Source: Mucilaginibacter sp. (lineage in GTDB: Bacteria; Bacteroidota; Bacteroidia; Sphingobacteriales; Sphingobacteriaceae). From it: a stretch of DNA of 64,000 bases. This document shows positions 16,145 through 24,864 of this stretch, piece by piece. Each line of letters opens with the position of its first letter. The stretch's first letter is position 1. Location of the stretch: the NCBI RefSeq assembly GCF_025359345.1, contig NZ_JANYGQ010000026.1, positions 346,430 to 410,429 on the forward strand. The letters are read 5' to 3'. The notes under the pieces were generated by a model. The model was not told the origin of the DNA. It did not search any database and was given only the letters and a program-made list of their open reading frames with translations. The position numbers and the translations under genes were made by a program.

Positions 16145-17243
16145 GTATATACATGAGTTAGAGGCGTGGCCAAATTTCACATGGGATGACAAAACGCTCT
16201 CCGAAAAACTCGGTAGAGTAAGGCATAATATGGGATTAATATTGGGGCAGATGAATGCTGCAGGCTTTAAACAGAGAGAAGAAACACTCTTGAAAACGCT
16301 CACATTGGATGTTACTAAATCAAGCGCTATAGAAGGGGAAATACTAAATACAGAACAAGTGAGGTCATCTATAGCCAGGCGTCTCGGAATAGAGGTAGCT
16401 GGGATGATCATATCAGACCGTCGTGTAGATGGCGTTGTAGAAATGATGCTTGATGCAACGCAAAAGTTTAATTTACTATTAACTGCCGACAGGCTTTATG
16501 GCTGGCATTCATCTCTTTTCCCGTCTGGCAAAAGCAGTCTGAATAAAATAATAGTTGGTAACTGGCGAAATGATGAAACCGGACCTATGCAGGTTGTTTC
16601 AGGGCCGCTGGGTAAGGAGCTAGTGCATTACCAGGCGCCTGACGCCAAACAGGTTCCGGCTGAAATGGATCTATTTCTTAATTGGTTTAATGATGAGCAA
16701 CACCTTGATCCGGTTATAAAAGCCGGAATAGCGCATCTTTGGTTTGTAACTATACATCCTTTTGATGATGGGAATGGGCGTATAACCAGGGCTATAACAG
16801 ATCTACAATTGGCAAAAGCCGATAAATCAACTCAACGGTTTTATAGTATGTCTGCTCAAATAGAAAAGGAAAGAAATGCCTATTATGATATACTAGAAGA
16901 CACGCAGAAAGGCAATCTGGATATAACGGGCTGGCTAGCGTGGTTTTTTGACTGCCTTGACCGGTCAATGGATAATACAGTTGATGTATTGGAAAAGATA
17001 TCCATAAGGACCCGGTTTTGGGATAAACACCAGGATAAGGCATTGAATACCAGGCAAAAGAAGGTTACAGATATGTTGCTGGATGATTTTTTTGGGAGTT
17101 TGAATGTCTCAAAATGGGCTAAAATAACTAAATCATCAACCGATACTGCCTTAAGAGATATCCGGGATTTGATGAGTAAGGGTGTACTTGCACAAAATGA
17201 AGGCGGTGGCAGAAATACAAGCTACAGCATAATATTAAACTGA
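16143..17243 (+). CDS. Fic-domain protein with DUF4172 N-terminus (likely AMPylator)
   Basis: Fic proteins transfer AMP from ATP to target proteins and some are toxins. The N-terminal DUF4172 region (YIHELEAWPNFTWDD) precedes an inhibitory helix motif with S60, E64 and G65 (SSAIEGE), which marks a class II self-inhibited Fic. The catalytic motif HPFDDGNGR starts at His205, and every key residue is intact. A winged-helix-like C-terminal segment (SLNVSKWAKITKSSTDTALR) is typical of this subfamily. I chose the ATG at 16143 (366 aa) because DUF4172 begins there; a GTG at 16137 adds two residues. There is no antitoxin gene beside it, consistent with built-in inhibition. Confidence 0.9.
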   Translation: MYIHELEAWPNFTWDDKTLSEKLGRVRHNMGLILGQMNAAGFKQREETLLKTLTLDVTKSSAIEGEILNTEQVRSSIARRLGIEVAGMIISDRRVDGVVEMMLDATQKFNLLLTADRLYGWHSSLFPSGKSSLNKIIVGNWRNDETGPMQVVSGPLGKELVHYQAPDAKQVPAEMDLFLNWFNDEQHLDPVIKAGIAHLWFVTIHPFDDGNGRITRAITDLQLAKADKSTQRFYSMSAQIEKERNAYYDILEDTQKGNLDITGWLAWFFDCLDRSMDNTVDVLEKISIRTRFWDKHQDKALNTRQKKVTDMLLDDFFGSLNVSKWAKITKSSTDTALRDIRDLMSKGVLAQNEGGGRNTSYSIILN

Positions 17244-17282
17244 AATCATTACCTTTCAAATTTAAATAACACGCTTCTTTCA

Positions 17283-19586
17283 ATGGAACTTTTTACGTCA
17301 AAGCACTTATCCTTTAAGCTCATAGTCTTATTAATATTGGTCGGTGCTATTAAAGCAGCCGCACAGGAAACCAGCAGGTATCCCTTAATTCCTTATCCAT
17401 CCAAATTAATTACCGGAACGGGCTCTTTTATCATCAGTACAAAAACTAATATCAAAACTGACAGCCGGTTTGAAAGCGAAGCCGAACAATTAAGTGAATT
17501 ACTTGGCAACGGGCTTGGCAAAAAGCTAAGCATCAACAAAAGCGAAAAAAACAGCCGTATAAAACTGGTGTACGATGCAAGCATTACCGCGGCCGAAGGC
17601 TACAAACTATCTGTAACCCCGCAACAGGTAACCATTAGTGCCAAATACCCGGCAGGCATGTTTCATGCTGTTGAAACCATTAGGCAGCTTTTGCCGGTAT
17701 CCATTGAGGAAGGTATCGCCCATAAACAATTATCCTTACCGGCAGTAACTATTGCTGATGAGCCTGCATACGACTGGCGCGGTATGCACCTCGATGTATC
17801 CCGTCACTTCTTTTCAGTTAGCTATCTTAAAAAGTTTATCGATAGGTTGGCCCTCTATAAAATGAACAAACTGCACCTGCACCTAACCGACGACCAGGGC
17901 TGGCGTATAGAAATAAAAAAATATCCGCTGCTTACCGAACAGGGAGCATGGCGTACTTTCAATAACCAGGATTCGGCGTGTATGAAACGTGCAGCCGATA
18001 ATCCTGATTTTACTATTGATAAGGAGCATATCATCCAGCGTGATGGAAAAACCTTATATGGCGGCTTTTACACGCAGGAAGAAATGAAGGGTGTAGTTGC
18101 CTATGCCGCTGCAAGGCACATCGACATCATCCCCGAAATCGATATGCCGGGCCACATGATGGCGGCAATTAATTCGTGCCCGTTTTTAACCTGTAATGGA
18201 GAAAATAAATTTGGCGAGCTGTTTTCAAAACCGATTTGCCCCTGCAACGAAACCACATTTGAGTTTGCCGAAAATGTGTTTACCGAGATAATGGATATTT
18301 TCCCCTCAAAATACATTCATATAGGTGGAGATGAAGTGGATCGTTCGGACTGGGGTAAATCAGACGCTTGTAAGGCTTTGATGCAACGGGAAGGAATCAA
18401 AGATTTGCCCGCGCTGCAAAGCTATTTCATCAATCGGATGGAAAAGTTCTTCAATTCAAAAGGCAGGAAAATGATTGGCTGGGACGAGGTTATTGAAGGC
18501 GGCGTAACTAAGTCGGCCATTGTGATGTACTGGCGCACCTGGGTGCCAGATGCCCCGGTAAAGGCTGTGAAAAACGGTAATACCGTAATTATGGCACCCG
18601 GTGAACCATTGTATTTTGACAACCAGCCCGACCAGTACACAATTTATAAAGTGTACCATTTTAACCCTGTCCCCAAAGCTTTAAATAACCAGGAAGCAAA
18701 AGCAATTATAGGGGCACAGGCGGAAATATGGACAGAAATGATACCATCCGAAAAGCGTGCCGACTACATGTACATGCCCCGGATGACCGCCCTCGCCGAA
18801 AATCTGTGGACGAACAAGCCGGATAGATACGAATCGTACACAAAACGTTTGGTAACACAATTCGCCAGGATGGACGCGATGAAGATAAACTATCGCCTGC
18901 CTGATTTGCCGGGGTTACTTAATAACTATGTATTTACTGACGAGGGAAAGCTAAGCATCGACAAACCGCTGCCAAGCCTAAACATTCGTTATACAACAGA
19001 TGGCTCGGTGCCCGATGTACAATCGTCTGAACTCCCATCGCCGTTGACAATAAAAACATCTCAGCAAATTAAGGTCGCCCCTTTTACAGCGGCAGGCACG
19101 CGCGGCGATATTTATACGCTTAATTACAAGCAGCAGCAAATGCTTGGCCCGATAAAAATTGCACCGCCCCAACCAGGACTAATGTGCAGTTATTATAAAG
19201 CCTATTTTAAAGAAACAGCCTTAATGCGCAATGCCAAAATCGACAGCACATTTATCAGCGATAAAATTGCCGTACCGGCCTCGGTAAAAGTGCCGTCATT
19301 TGGCATAAGCTATAAAGGGTACATCGATGTGCCGGCCGACGGCATTTACAGTTTTTATTTAAATTGTGATGACGGCGGGGTATTGAGCATAGGGAATGAC
19401 GTTACCGTAAACAACGATGGCAACCATTCGGCACAGGAACGCAGCGGACAGATAGCTTTAAAAATGGGTGCTCATCCTTTTATGCTTGATTTTATTGAGG
19501 GTGGGGGCGGATTTACACTAAAATTACGATACAGTGTAAATGGTTCGGAACCGAAAGAAGTGCCGGCTGGCTGGTTGAAACATTGA
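17283..19586 (+). CDS. Beta-N-acetylhexosaminidase, GH20, with C-terminal PA14-like domain
   Basis: Exported exo-hexosaminidase, 767 aa, that removes terminal GlcNAc or GalNAc. A signal peptide covers residues 1-28. The GH20b alpha/beta domain follows (about 30-155), then the catalytic barrel (about 160-510) with the Asp350-Glu351 pair in HIGGDEVDRSDW used for substrate-assisted catalysis. Then comes a chitobiase-type C-terminal beta domain (about 540-615, RYTTDGSVPD) and a PA14-like carbohydrate-binding region (about 620-765, YINVPADG-like fold with FYLNCDDGG). It is preceded by Fic but not linked to it functionally. Confidence 0.93.
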   Translation: MELFTSKHLSFKLIVLLILVGAIKAAAQETSRYPLIPYPSKLITGTGSFIISTKTNIKTDSRFESEAEQLSELLGNGLGKKLSINKSEKNSRIKLVYDASITAAEGYKLSVTPQQVTISAKYPAGMFHAVETIRQLLPVSIEEGIAHKQLSLPAVTIADEPAYDWRGMHLDVSRHFFSVSYLKKFIDRLALYKMNKLHLHLTDDQGWRIEIKKYPLLTEQGAWRTFNNQDSACMKRAADNPDFTIDKEHIIQRDGKTLYGGFYTQEEMKGVVAYAAARHIDIIPEIDMPGHMMAAINSCPFLTCNGENKFGELFSKPICPCNETTFEFAENVFTEIMDIFPSKYIHIGGDEVDRSDWGKSDACKALMQREGIKDLPALQSYFINRMEKFFNSKGRKMIGWDEVIEGGVTKSAIVMYWRTWVPDAPVKAVKNGNTVIMAPGEPLYFDNQPDQYTIYKVYHFNPVPKALNNQEAKAIIGAQAEIWTEMIPSEKRADYMYMPRMTALAENLWTNKPDRYESYTKRLVTQFARMDAMKINYRLPDLPGLLNNYVFTDEGKLSIDKPLPSLNIRYTTDGSVPDVQSSELPSPLTIKTSQQIKVAPFTAAGTRGDIYTLNYKQQQMLGPIKIAPPQPGLMCSYYKAYFKETALMRNAKIDSTFISDKIAVPASVKVPSFGISYKGYIDVPADGIYSFYLNCDDGGVLSIGNDVTVNNDGNHSAQERSGQIALKMGAHPFMLDFIEGGGGFTLKLRYSVNGSEPKEVPAGWLKH

Positions 19587-19702
19587 CCTCAAAAATTCGA
19601 TATTTTAAGGTCGATGGAAATTTAGACATTAAATGCGTTTTTATTAATCTGGCCGGATAATTAGCAGTTTATTCCCCAAAGTTCTGTTTATATAAATTCA
19701 AA

Positions 19703-19725
19703 TACTAAAAATATTAGTAATTTTG
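19703..19725 (+). promoter_or_regulatory. -7 element and overlapping palindrome for the radical SAM gene
   Basis: TAATTTTG at 19718-19725 matches TAnnTTTG and ends 6 bases before the ATG at 19732, so transcription may start at or next to the start codon (leaderless mRNA). TACTAA (19703-19708) and TTAGTA (19714-19719) form an inverted repeat overlapping the element, a possible repressor site. Confidence 0.45.
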
Positions 19726-19731
19726 ATTGAT

Positions 19732-20988
19732 ATGAATGTGGACAGGATAACAGAGAAATTGAATATTTTGGCAGATGCTGCCAAATACGATGTATCATGT
19801 GCATCGAGTGGAAGCAAGCGTAAGAACGAAAATAAAGGTCTTGGTAACGCCAGCAATGGTATTTGTCATAGTTATACCGAGGATGGTCGCTGCGTGTCGC
19901 TGCTAAAAATCCTGCTCACCAATCATTGTATTTTTGATTGTGCCTATTGCGTCTCCCGCAAAAGTAACGACATTAAACGCGCTGCCTTTACCGTGCAGGA
20001 AGTGGTTGATTTAACCATTAACTTCTATCGCCGTAATTATATCGAGGGCCTGTTTTTAAGTTCGGGTATTTTTAAAGATGCCGACTACACCATGGAACGG
20101 CTGGTGCAGGTGGCAAAAAAACTCCGCACAGAAAATAATTTCAACGGCTATATTCATTTAAAAACAATTCCCGGGGCAAGCGACGAGTTGATGCGGGAAG
20201 CCGGTTTGTACGCCGACAGGCTAAGTGTTAACCTGGAAATGCCTACCGAAGCGGGGTTGAAGTTACTGGCACCGGATAAAAATCGACAGGATATGATCGA
20301 CCCCATGGCCTTCCTGAAAAAAGAGATCATCCAACGCACAGAAGAGAAGAAACTATTTAAAAAGGCGCCGATGTTTGCGCCTGCAGGGCAAAGCACCCAG
20401 GTAATAATAGGTGCCACGCCCGAGAATGACAGCGAGATTTTACAAACGGCCAATCACTTTTATAAAAACTTCAATTTAAAACGGGTTTACTATTCCGGCT
20501 ACGTGCCAGTACTGGCAGACAAGCGCTTGCCAGGCCTCAATACGGCAGTACCCATGGTACGCGAAAACAGGCTTTACCAGGCTGATTGGCTGATGCGGTT
20601 TTATGGTTTTAAGGTAAGCGAAATTGTAAATACTCAACAACCATTGCTGGATTTGGACATCGACCCTAAACTTGGTTGGGCAATCCGCAATATGCATGCT
20701 TTTCCTATTGATATTAATATAGCTGATATACAAATGATACTACGCGTGCCAGGTATTGGCTTATTGTCGGCAAAAAAGATTATAAGCGCCCGCAAATTTG
20801 GCAGGTTGAATTGGGAGCAACTTAAAGCAATCGGCGTTGCGCTAAACCGCGCTAAATATTTTATTACCTGCAAAAGCAACAGTTTTGAAAAACGCGACCT
20901 CACCGGCACCAAAATCAAACAGTTTATTCTGGCTGAGTCGCAGAGTAAGTATTTGAAAAATCAACAAACCCAGTTGAGTATTTTTTAG
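19732..20988 (+). CDS. Putative DNA modification/repair radical SAM protein
   Basis: Radical SAM enzyme of the TIGR03916 type, 418 aa. The 4Fe-4S site is C66-x3-C70-x2-C73 (HCIFDCAYC). The C-terminal region has a helix-hairpin-helix, LRVPGIGLLSAKKI near residue 338, as in DNA-binding proteins. Family members are almost always paired with a TIGR03915/DUF4130 protein, as here (1-nt gap). The reaction is not known; a role in DNA repair or base modification is inferred in the family from the HhH and partner. A TTG at 19723 is also in frame, but the -7 element overlaps it, so the ATG at 19732 is preferred. Confidence 0.9.
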   Translation: MNVDRITEKLNILADAAKYDVSCASSGSKRKNENKGLGNASNGICHSYTEDGRCVSLLKILLTNHCIFDCAYCVSRKSNDIKRAAFTVQEVVDLTINFYRRNYIEGLFLSSGIFKDADYTMERLVQVAKKLRTENNFNGYIHLKTIPGASDELMREAGLYADRLSVNLEMPTEAGLKLLAPDKNRQDMIDPMAFLKKEIIQRTEEKKLFKKAPMFAPAGQSTQVIIGATPENDSEILQTANHFYKNFNLKRVYYSGYVPVLADKRLPGLNTAVPMVRENRLYQADWLMRFYGFKVSEIVNTQQPLLDLDIDPKLGWAIRNMHAFPIDINIADIQMILRVPGIGLLSAKKIISARKFGRLNWEQLKAIGVALNRAKYFITCKSNSFEKRDLTGTKIKQFILAESQSKYLKNQQTQLSIF

Positions 20989-20989
20989 T

Positions 20990-21748
20990 ATGACAAGGCT
21001 GATTTACGACGGAACGTTTGAAGGGCTGCTTACAGCTGTATTCGAAATTTATGAACGGAAACTTAATTATATTAATCTGCAAAAAATAGGGGTGGCAAGC
21101 ACAGCCATGTTTGAGGACGTGATTAATGTTATTACTGATAACAGCCGTGCCAGCCGCGTATTAAACGGATTGAAAAAAAAATTGTCGGCAAACGGCGTTC
21201 AACGGGTTTACATCGCCCATATGAGTGAAATTGAAAACGAGGAAAACAACATCGTTGGGTTTATCCGGCACGCGTTTGATGCCGACCGAAATATCGAAGA
21301 AGATTACGGTAACAGGTTTGTTCTCCGTATATCAGAAATTATGGTGATGATGCGCCGCGAAAAACACAGGATGGAAGCTTTTATTCGTTTCCAGAAATTA
21401 AAGGATGAAACTTATTATGCTGTAATTGAGCCTGATTTTAATGTGCTGCCGTTATTAATCCGGCATTTTAGAAGCCGCTATGCCGACCAAAAATGGATGA
21501 TTTACGATATCAAACGAAATTATGGCCTCTACTATGATTTGCACGATACCGAATTTATATCGATGGAATTTTCAGAGGCCAAATCGGCAACAGATGTAGA
21601 GGCATCCTACACTGAAGACGAGGAAGTGTACCAGCATTTATGGAAAAACTATTTTAAAAGCGTAAACATCGCTTCCCGTAAAAACACGAAACTCCATGTA
21701 AGGCATATTCCCAAAAGATATTGGAAGCATTTGACAGAGAAGATATAA
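20990..21748 (+). CDS. TIGR03915/DUF4130 DNA-metabolism protein
   Basis: Partner of the radical SAM gene, starting one base after its stop, so the two are translationally linked. 252 aa, no signal or membrane segment. The opening LIYDGTFEGLLTAVFEIY and the later FIRFQKLKDETYYAVIEPDFN and HFRSRYADQKWMIYDIKRNYG are hallmark stretches of DUF4130, a domain also found fused to uracil-DNA-glycosylase-like proteins. It probably handles or recognises the DNA lesion processed by the radical SAM enzyme; the exact role is unknown. Confidence 0.9.
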   Translation: MTRLIYDGTFEGLLTAVFEIYERKLNYINLQKIGVASTAMFEDVINVITDNSRASRVLNGLKKKLSANGVQRVYIAHMSEIENEENNIVGFIRHAFDADRNIEEDYGNRFVLRISEIMVMMRREKHRMEAFIRFQKLKDETYYAVIEPDFNVLPLLIRHFRSRYADQKWMIYDIKRNYGLYYDLHDTEFISMEFSEAKSATDVEASYTEDEEVYQHLWKNYFKSVNIASRKNTKLHVRHIPKRYWKHLTEKI

Positions 21749-21754
21749 AAATTT

Positions 21755-21845
21755 TGTCATTGCGAGCGAGGAACGAGCGCGGCAATCGCGAACATCACCG
21801 GTCGAATTTGCAAAGTTTGCGGTTGCTTCGTTCCTCGCAATGACA
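21755..21845. repeat. 91-bp inverted-repeat element, copy 2
   Basis: Begins TGTCATTGCGAGCGAGGAAC and ends CGTTCCTCGCAATGACA, matching copy 1 at 1251-1340 along its length. It fills the gap between the convergent DUF4130 and OmpA-family genes, where its long hairpin could serve as a bidirectional terminator. Confidence 0.85.
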
Positions 21846-21860
21846 ATCGGAGGATTTTGC

Positions 21861-22403
21861 TTATTGCTTCTTAATCTCTACCCTTCTGTTCAGCTTCCTC
21901 CCGTCTTCGGTACTGTTGTCAGCAATCGGCTTGCTTTCGCCATAACCTTTAACATCCAGGTTACTGCCGGGGATGCCGGTATTTACCAGGTATAATTTTA
22001 CCGAGTTGGCCCGTTCAACCGACAACGCCATATTATGCGCATCCGTTCCCTCGGCTGATGAGTTACCGTTCAAAACAAACTTTACCGATAAGTCTTTTTT
22101 CATTTCGGCCGCAGCTTTATCCAAAAAAGGATAGGAGTCGGTTTTTAATATGCCCGAGTTAAATTCAAATTGTATATTTTTAAAATTATAGTCAGGTTTT
22201 GTAACCGGGGCTGGCGGTGGTGGCGTTTCCTGTTGTGGTGCAGGCTGTTGTACCTGTGGCGTCTCTTTCTTTTCAGGCTGAGGGTCGGGTGGGTAACTTA
22301 CCGCTGGCTTAGTAACAACCGGCTTTTTGGCTTTGCAGGCGGGCAAAGCGGCTATGGTAAACAAAATAGCTATCAGCAAAAAATGTGATTTTATAATTTT
22401 CAT
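21861..22403 (-). CDS. OmpA-family peptidoglycan-associated lipoprotein
   Basis: Pal-like outer-membrane lipoprotein, 180 aa. The signal ends at LPACKAKK, giving a lipidated Cys23. A proline-rich linker (about 35-70) spans the periplasm. The C-terminal OmpA domain (about 72-180) has the peptidoglycan-binding pattern ending in LSVERANSVKLYLVNTGI and KLNRRVEIK. It would tether the outer membrane to the cell wall. Single gene, convergent with the DUF4130 gene. Confidence 0.9.
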   Translation of the reverse strand: MKIIKSHFLLIAILFTIAALPACKAKKPVVTKPAVSYPPDPQPEKKETPQVQQPAPQQETPPPPAPVTKPDYNFKNIQFEFNSGILKTDSYPFLDKAAAEMKKDLSVKFVLNGNSSAEGTDAHNMALSVERANSVKLYLVNTGIPGSNLDVKGYGESKPIADNSTEDGRKLNRRVEIKKQ

Positions 22404-22473
22404 AAGTAATAAATGTGATGATGTAAATATAAAAACGCAGCTTAAGCGCGCTTAGTACAACTTATAAACATAC

Positions 22474-23085
22474 TCACATCTTTTGCAGGCACCAGGTTGT
22501 CATGCAGCGCAAGTTTTGCACGTTCGTCGTTTTTATAGGCTCAAAAAGCTGACCGTTTAATTTTTCGGTGTAATCAAGCAGCATTTGCTGGTTCACCAAA
22601 AAACGTTCGGAGCCATCGGGCAGCAAGTAACGGCCGTTGCCGCGGCTTTGCACCAGGGTTTCAATCCCAATATCCGATGCCAGGCGGGCAAATAAATAAC
22701 CGCCGGGTTTTAGCACGCGCCACATAGATTGGAGCATGGCATCGAAATGTTTTTCGTCCGCAGCAAAATGCAATACCGCACTGCTGATTACCAAATCAAA
22801 GCTACCATCATCAAACGGTAAGTCCTCGGCTGCAGCAACAATGAAATTTGATAAGGGTAAATTGGACCCCAGCCCGTAGGCCAATCTTGTAACTGCCTCT
22901 ACTGCGTTTGGATTTGGGTCGATGCCATAAACGTCAAAACCATTGCGGAGAAAATAAACAAGGTTGCGCCCACCACCGCAGCCGGCATCAAGTACCTTAT
23001 GGCAATTATCAAACCGGCCTTTTAATAATTGGTCGAATAAGTAAATGTCGATATTACCGTAAAGCTGCTGTAGGTTCTGCTGCAT
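22474..23085 (-). CDS. Class I SAM-dependent methyltransferase
   Basis: Rossmann-fold methyltransferase, 203 aa. The SAM-binding motif I is VLDAGCGGGRN (residues about 32-42), with the acidic motif II GIDPNPNAVEA after it. Further landmarks are the FDLVISSAVLHF motif IV and the LKPGGYLFARL post-motif, typical of methyltransferase-11/25 type small-molecule methylases. Substrate unknown. It is transcribed away from the rtcB leader, so the two share a divergent intergenic region. Confidence 0.88.
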   Translation of the reverse strand: MQQNLQQLYGNIDIYLFDQLLKGRFDNCHKVLDAGCGGGRNLVYFLRNGFDVYGIDPNPNAVEAVTRLAYGLGSNLPLSNFIVAAAEDLPFDDGSFDLVISSAVLHFAADEKHFDAMLQSMWRVLKPGGYLFARLASDIGIETLVQSRGNGRYLLPDGSERFLVNQQMLLDYTEKLNGQLFEPIKTTNVQNLRCMTTWCLQKM

Positions 23086-23122
23086 GCTGCTAATGTAAGC
23101 GGAACTATCCGGAAATTAAAAA

Positions 23123-23154
23123 TTGTTTGTCATTGCAATATTTTTCTATCTTTG
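23123..23154 (+). promoter_or_regulatory. Predicted promoter of the rtcB-prfH operon
   Basis: TTG at 23123-23125 and TATCTTTG at 23147-23154 fit the Bacteroidota -33/-7 pattern with a 21-nt spacer. Transcription would start near 23161, leaving about 300 nt of untranslated leader before rtcB. Confidence 0.6.
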
Positions 23155-23195
23155 CCGCAATTCCTTATTTGTTAACCATTTAATACAGAGGAATC

Positions 23196-23240
23196 ATGAC
23201 AGAGCAAATCCACATATCGCCCCTTTCGCTCATTGCCTAA
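23196..23240 (+). CDS. Candidate 14-residue leader peptide upstream of rtcB
   Basis: An ATG at 23196 opens 14 codons (MTEQIHISPLSLIA) then TAA. An AGAGGA sequence lies just before it (3 nt gap), unusual in a phylum that seldom uses Shine-Dalgarno pairing. Around its stop codon, TTGCCT (23233-23238) can pair with AGGCAA (23246-23251), or TGCCT with AGGCA (23242-23246), giving two competing hairpins. A second mini-frame (10 codons) starts at 23253. This layout resembles an attenuation or stalling leader; no homologue is known to me. Confidence 0.35.
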   Translation: MTEQIHISPLSLIA

Positions 23241-23459
23241 CAGGCAGGCAAAATGCTAATTTTCAATTTTTTTGAAGACGAATAACTGCTTACATTTTTG
23301 TAGTCATTAAGTTTTTTGTGCTGCCATAAATCCGTTAGGCTACCGTTCTTCTGCAAAGGGTATATCCCTAACCCGGGGATGAATCAAAATCAATAAAATT
23401 TATAAACTTATCTGTACACTCTACAACGCGTTTGTGCGGACCTGGAATACATAACCCAC
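23241..23459 (+). other. Structured leader of rtcB-prfH
   Basis: Non-coding stretch between the leader peptide and rtcB. It has a T-run at 23267-23273 and a region where GTTAGG (about 23335) can pair with CCTAAC (about 23368), enclosing an internal GGG-TATAT-CCC hairpin. I could not match it to a known riboswitch. Transcripts of rtcB must pass through it. Confidence 0.4.
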
Positions 23460-24860
23460 ATGGGCAATTTAAAAACAAAAGATTTAACAAAAATAGGCTT
23501 TGCCAATAACCAGCTGATAAGCCTGGCGCTTGGCATAGCCTCGAAACATTTTAAACACCATACCAATAGCCAAATTATAGATGTTTTTACAGAGATTAAA
23601 AACAACCCCCAACTATACCTTGATGATGAGGTAACAGGCAAAATAGCGGCCAAAGTAATTGGTAAAACGGATGCGCCGGCGTTTAAAACGTTTGATTTAA
23701 GAACGCAGCCCACGCCTTACAAAATTTATGGCGGCAAGGACATTGAAACTGTTGCTAAAAAGCAGATGGATTTGGCCATGCTACTACCGGTTAGCGTTCA
23801 GGGTGCTTTAATGCCGGACGCGCACATGGGGTTCGGTTTGCCTATTGGCGGGGTGCTGGCTACTGATAATGTGGTAATTCCCTATGCCGTTGGTATGGAC
23901 ATTGGCTGCCGCATGGCACTAACGATTATCGATGAGACCGATGCATTTATTAAACGCTACGATTACCAGCTAAGGCAAGCTTTAAAAAACCATACCCATT
24001 TCGGTATGGAGGGCGGGCTTGATACAAGGCAGGAGCACGAGATTTTGGACAGCCCCGTGTTCGGGCAAATTCCATTCCTGAAGCAGCTTCGGGGCAAGGC
24101 GGTAAGGCAGCTGGGTACCTCTGGCAGTGGCAACCATTTTGTGGAGTTTGGCGAGATTGAGCTGGCCGAAAACAACTCGCTTGGTTTGCCGGGCAAAAAA
24201 TATGCGGCATTGCTATCTCACTCCGGAAGCCGGGGTTTGGGCGCAGCCATTGCCAAATATTATACGCAGGTTGCCATGAATACCTGCAAGCTGCCCCGTC
24301 ATGCCCAGCAATTGGCCTGGCTCGATTTGAATAGCGAAGCAGGGCAGGAATACTGGCTAACAATGACCTTAGCCGGCGATTACGCCAAGGCCTGCCACGA
24401 GCGCATACATGCCAACCTGTTAAAAGCTGTAGGCATAAAGCCTGTTATGGTGATAGAAAATCATCACAACTTTGCCTGGAAGGATACGCTGGCAGATGGC
24501 AGGGAAGTTATTGTACACCGCAAAGGCGCTACACCGGCGCATGCGGGCGAGCTGGGCATAATCCCGGGAAGTATTACAACGCCGGCTTATGTGGTAAAGG
24601 GTAGGGGAGCGGATAATGCACTTTTCTCCGCCTCCCACGGCGCCGGTCGGGCGATGAGCCGGCAAAAGGCAAAGGATGGTATGACCGTGTCAGCCATGAA
24701 GAAAATGCTGGCAAATGCTGATGTGGAACTTATTGGCGGCAGCGTGGAGGAAAATCCGCTGGCTTATAAGGACATTGAAACAGTAATGCAGGCGCAAAAA
24801 GAACTGGTGGATATTCAAGGCAAGTTTACCCCCCGCATTGCGAGGATGAATAAAGATTAA
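23460..24860 (+). CDS. rtcB: RNA-splicing ligase RtcB (PrfH-associated type)
   Basis: GTP- and Mn2+-dependent RNA ligase that joins 2',3'-cyclic-phosphate or 3'-phosphate ends to 5'-OH ends; 466 aa. Metal-binding elements are MDIGCRM with Cys150, SGNHFVEFGE, and LLSHSGSRGLG. The His that becomes guanylylated is His393 in SHGAGRAMS. The N-terminal ~80 residues extend beyond the short E. coli RtcB. prfH follows after 4 nt. RtcB proteins coupled with PrfH are reported to re-ligate 16S rRNA cut in the ribosomal decoding centre, so this copy is likely devoted to ribosome repair rather than tRNA splicing. Confidence 0.95.
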   Translation: MGNLKTKDLTKIGFANNQLISLALGIASKHFKHHTNSQIIDVFTEIKNNPQLYLDDEVTGKIAAKVIGKTDAPAFKTFDLRTQPTPYKIYGGKDIETVAKKQMDLAMLLPVSVQGALMPDAHMGFGLPIGGVLATDNVVIPYAVGMDIGCRMALTIIDETDAFIKRYDYQLRQALKNHTHFGMEGGLDTRQEHEILDSPVFGQIPFLKQLRGKAVRQLGTSGSGNHFVEFGEIELAENNSLGLPGKKYAALLSHSGSRGLGAAIAKYYTQVAMNTCKLPRHAQQLAWLDLNSEAGQEYWLTMTLAGDYAKACHERIHANLLKAVGIKPVMVIENHHNFAWKDTLADGREVIVHRKGATPAHAGELGIIPGSITTPAYVVKGRGADNALFSASHGAGRAMSRQKAKDGMTVSAMKKMLANADVELIGGSVEENPLAYKDIETVMQAQKELVDIQGKFTPRIARMNKD

Positions 24861-24864
24861 AACA

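Noticed and set aside
23253..23285. Second mini-ORF (10 codons) in the rtcB leader
   Set aside because: Too short and without any initiation signal; mentioned only as part of the leader description.
23336..23352. Complementarity between GGCTACC in the rtcB leader and GGTAGCC near the 3' end of 16S rRNA
   Set aside because: Only about seven bases match; such a match is expected by chance in a window of this size.
23408..23713. 101-codon minus-strand ORF over the rtcB start
   Set aside because: Antisense to the leader and the rtcB N-terminus with no recognisable features.
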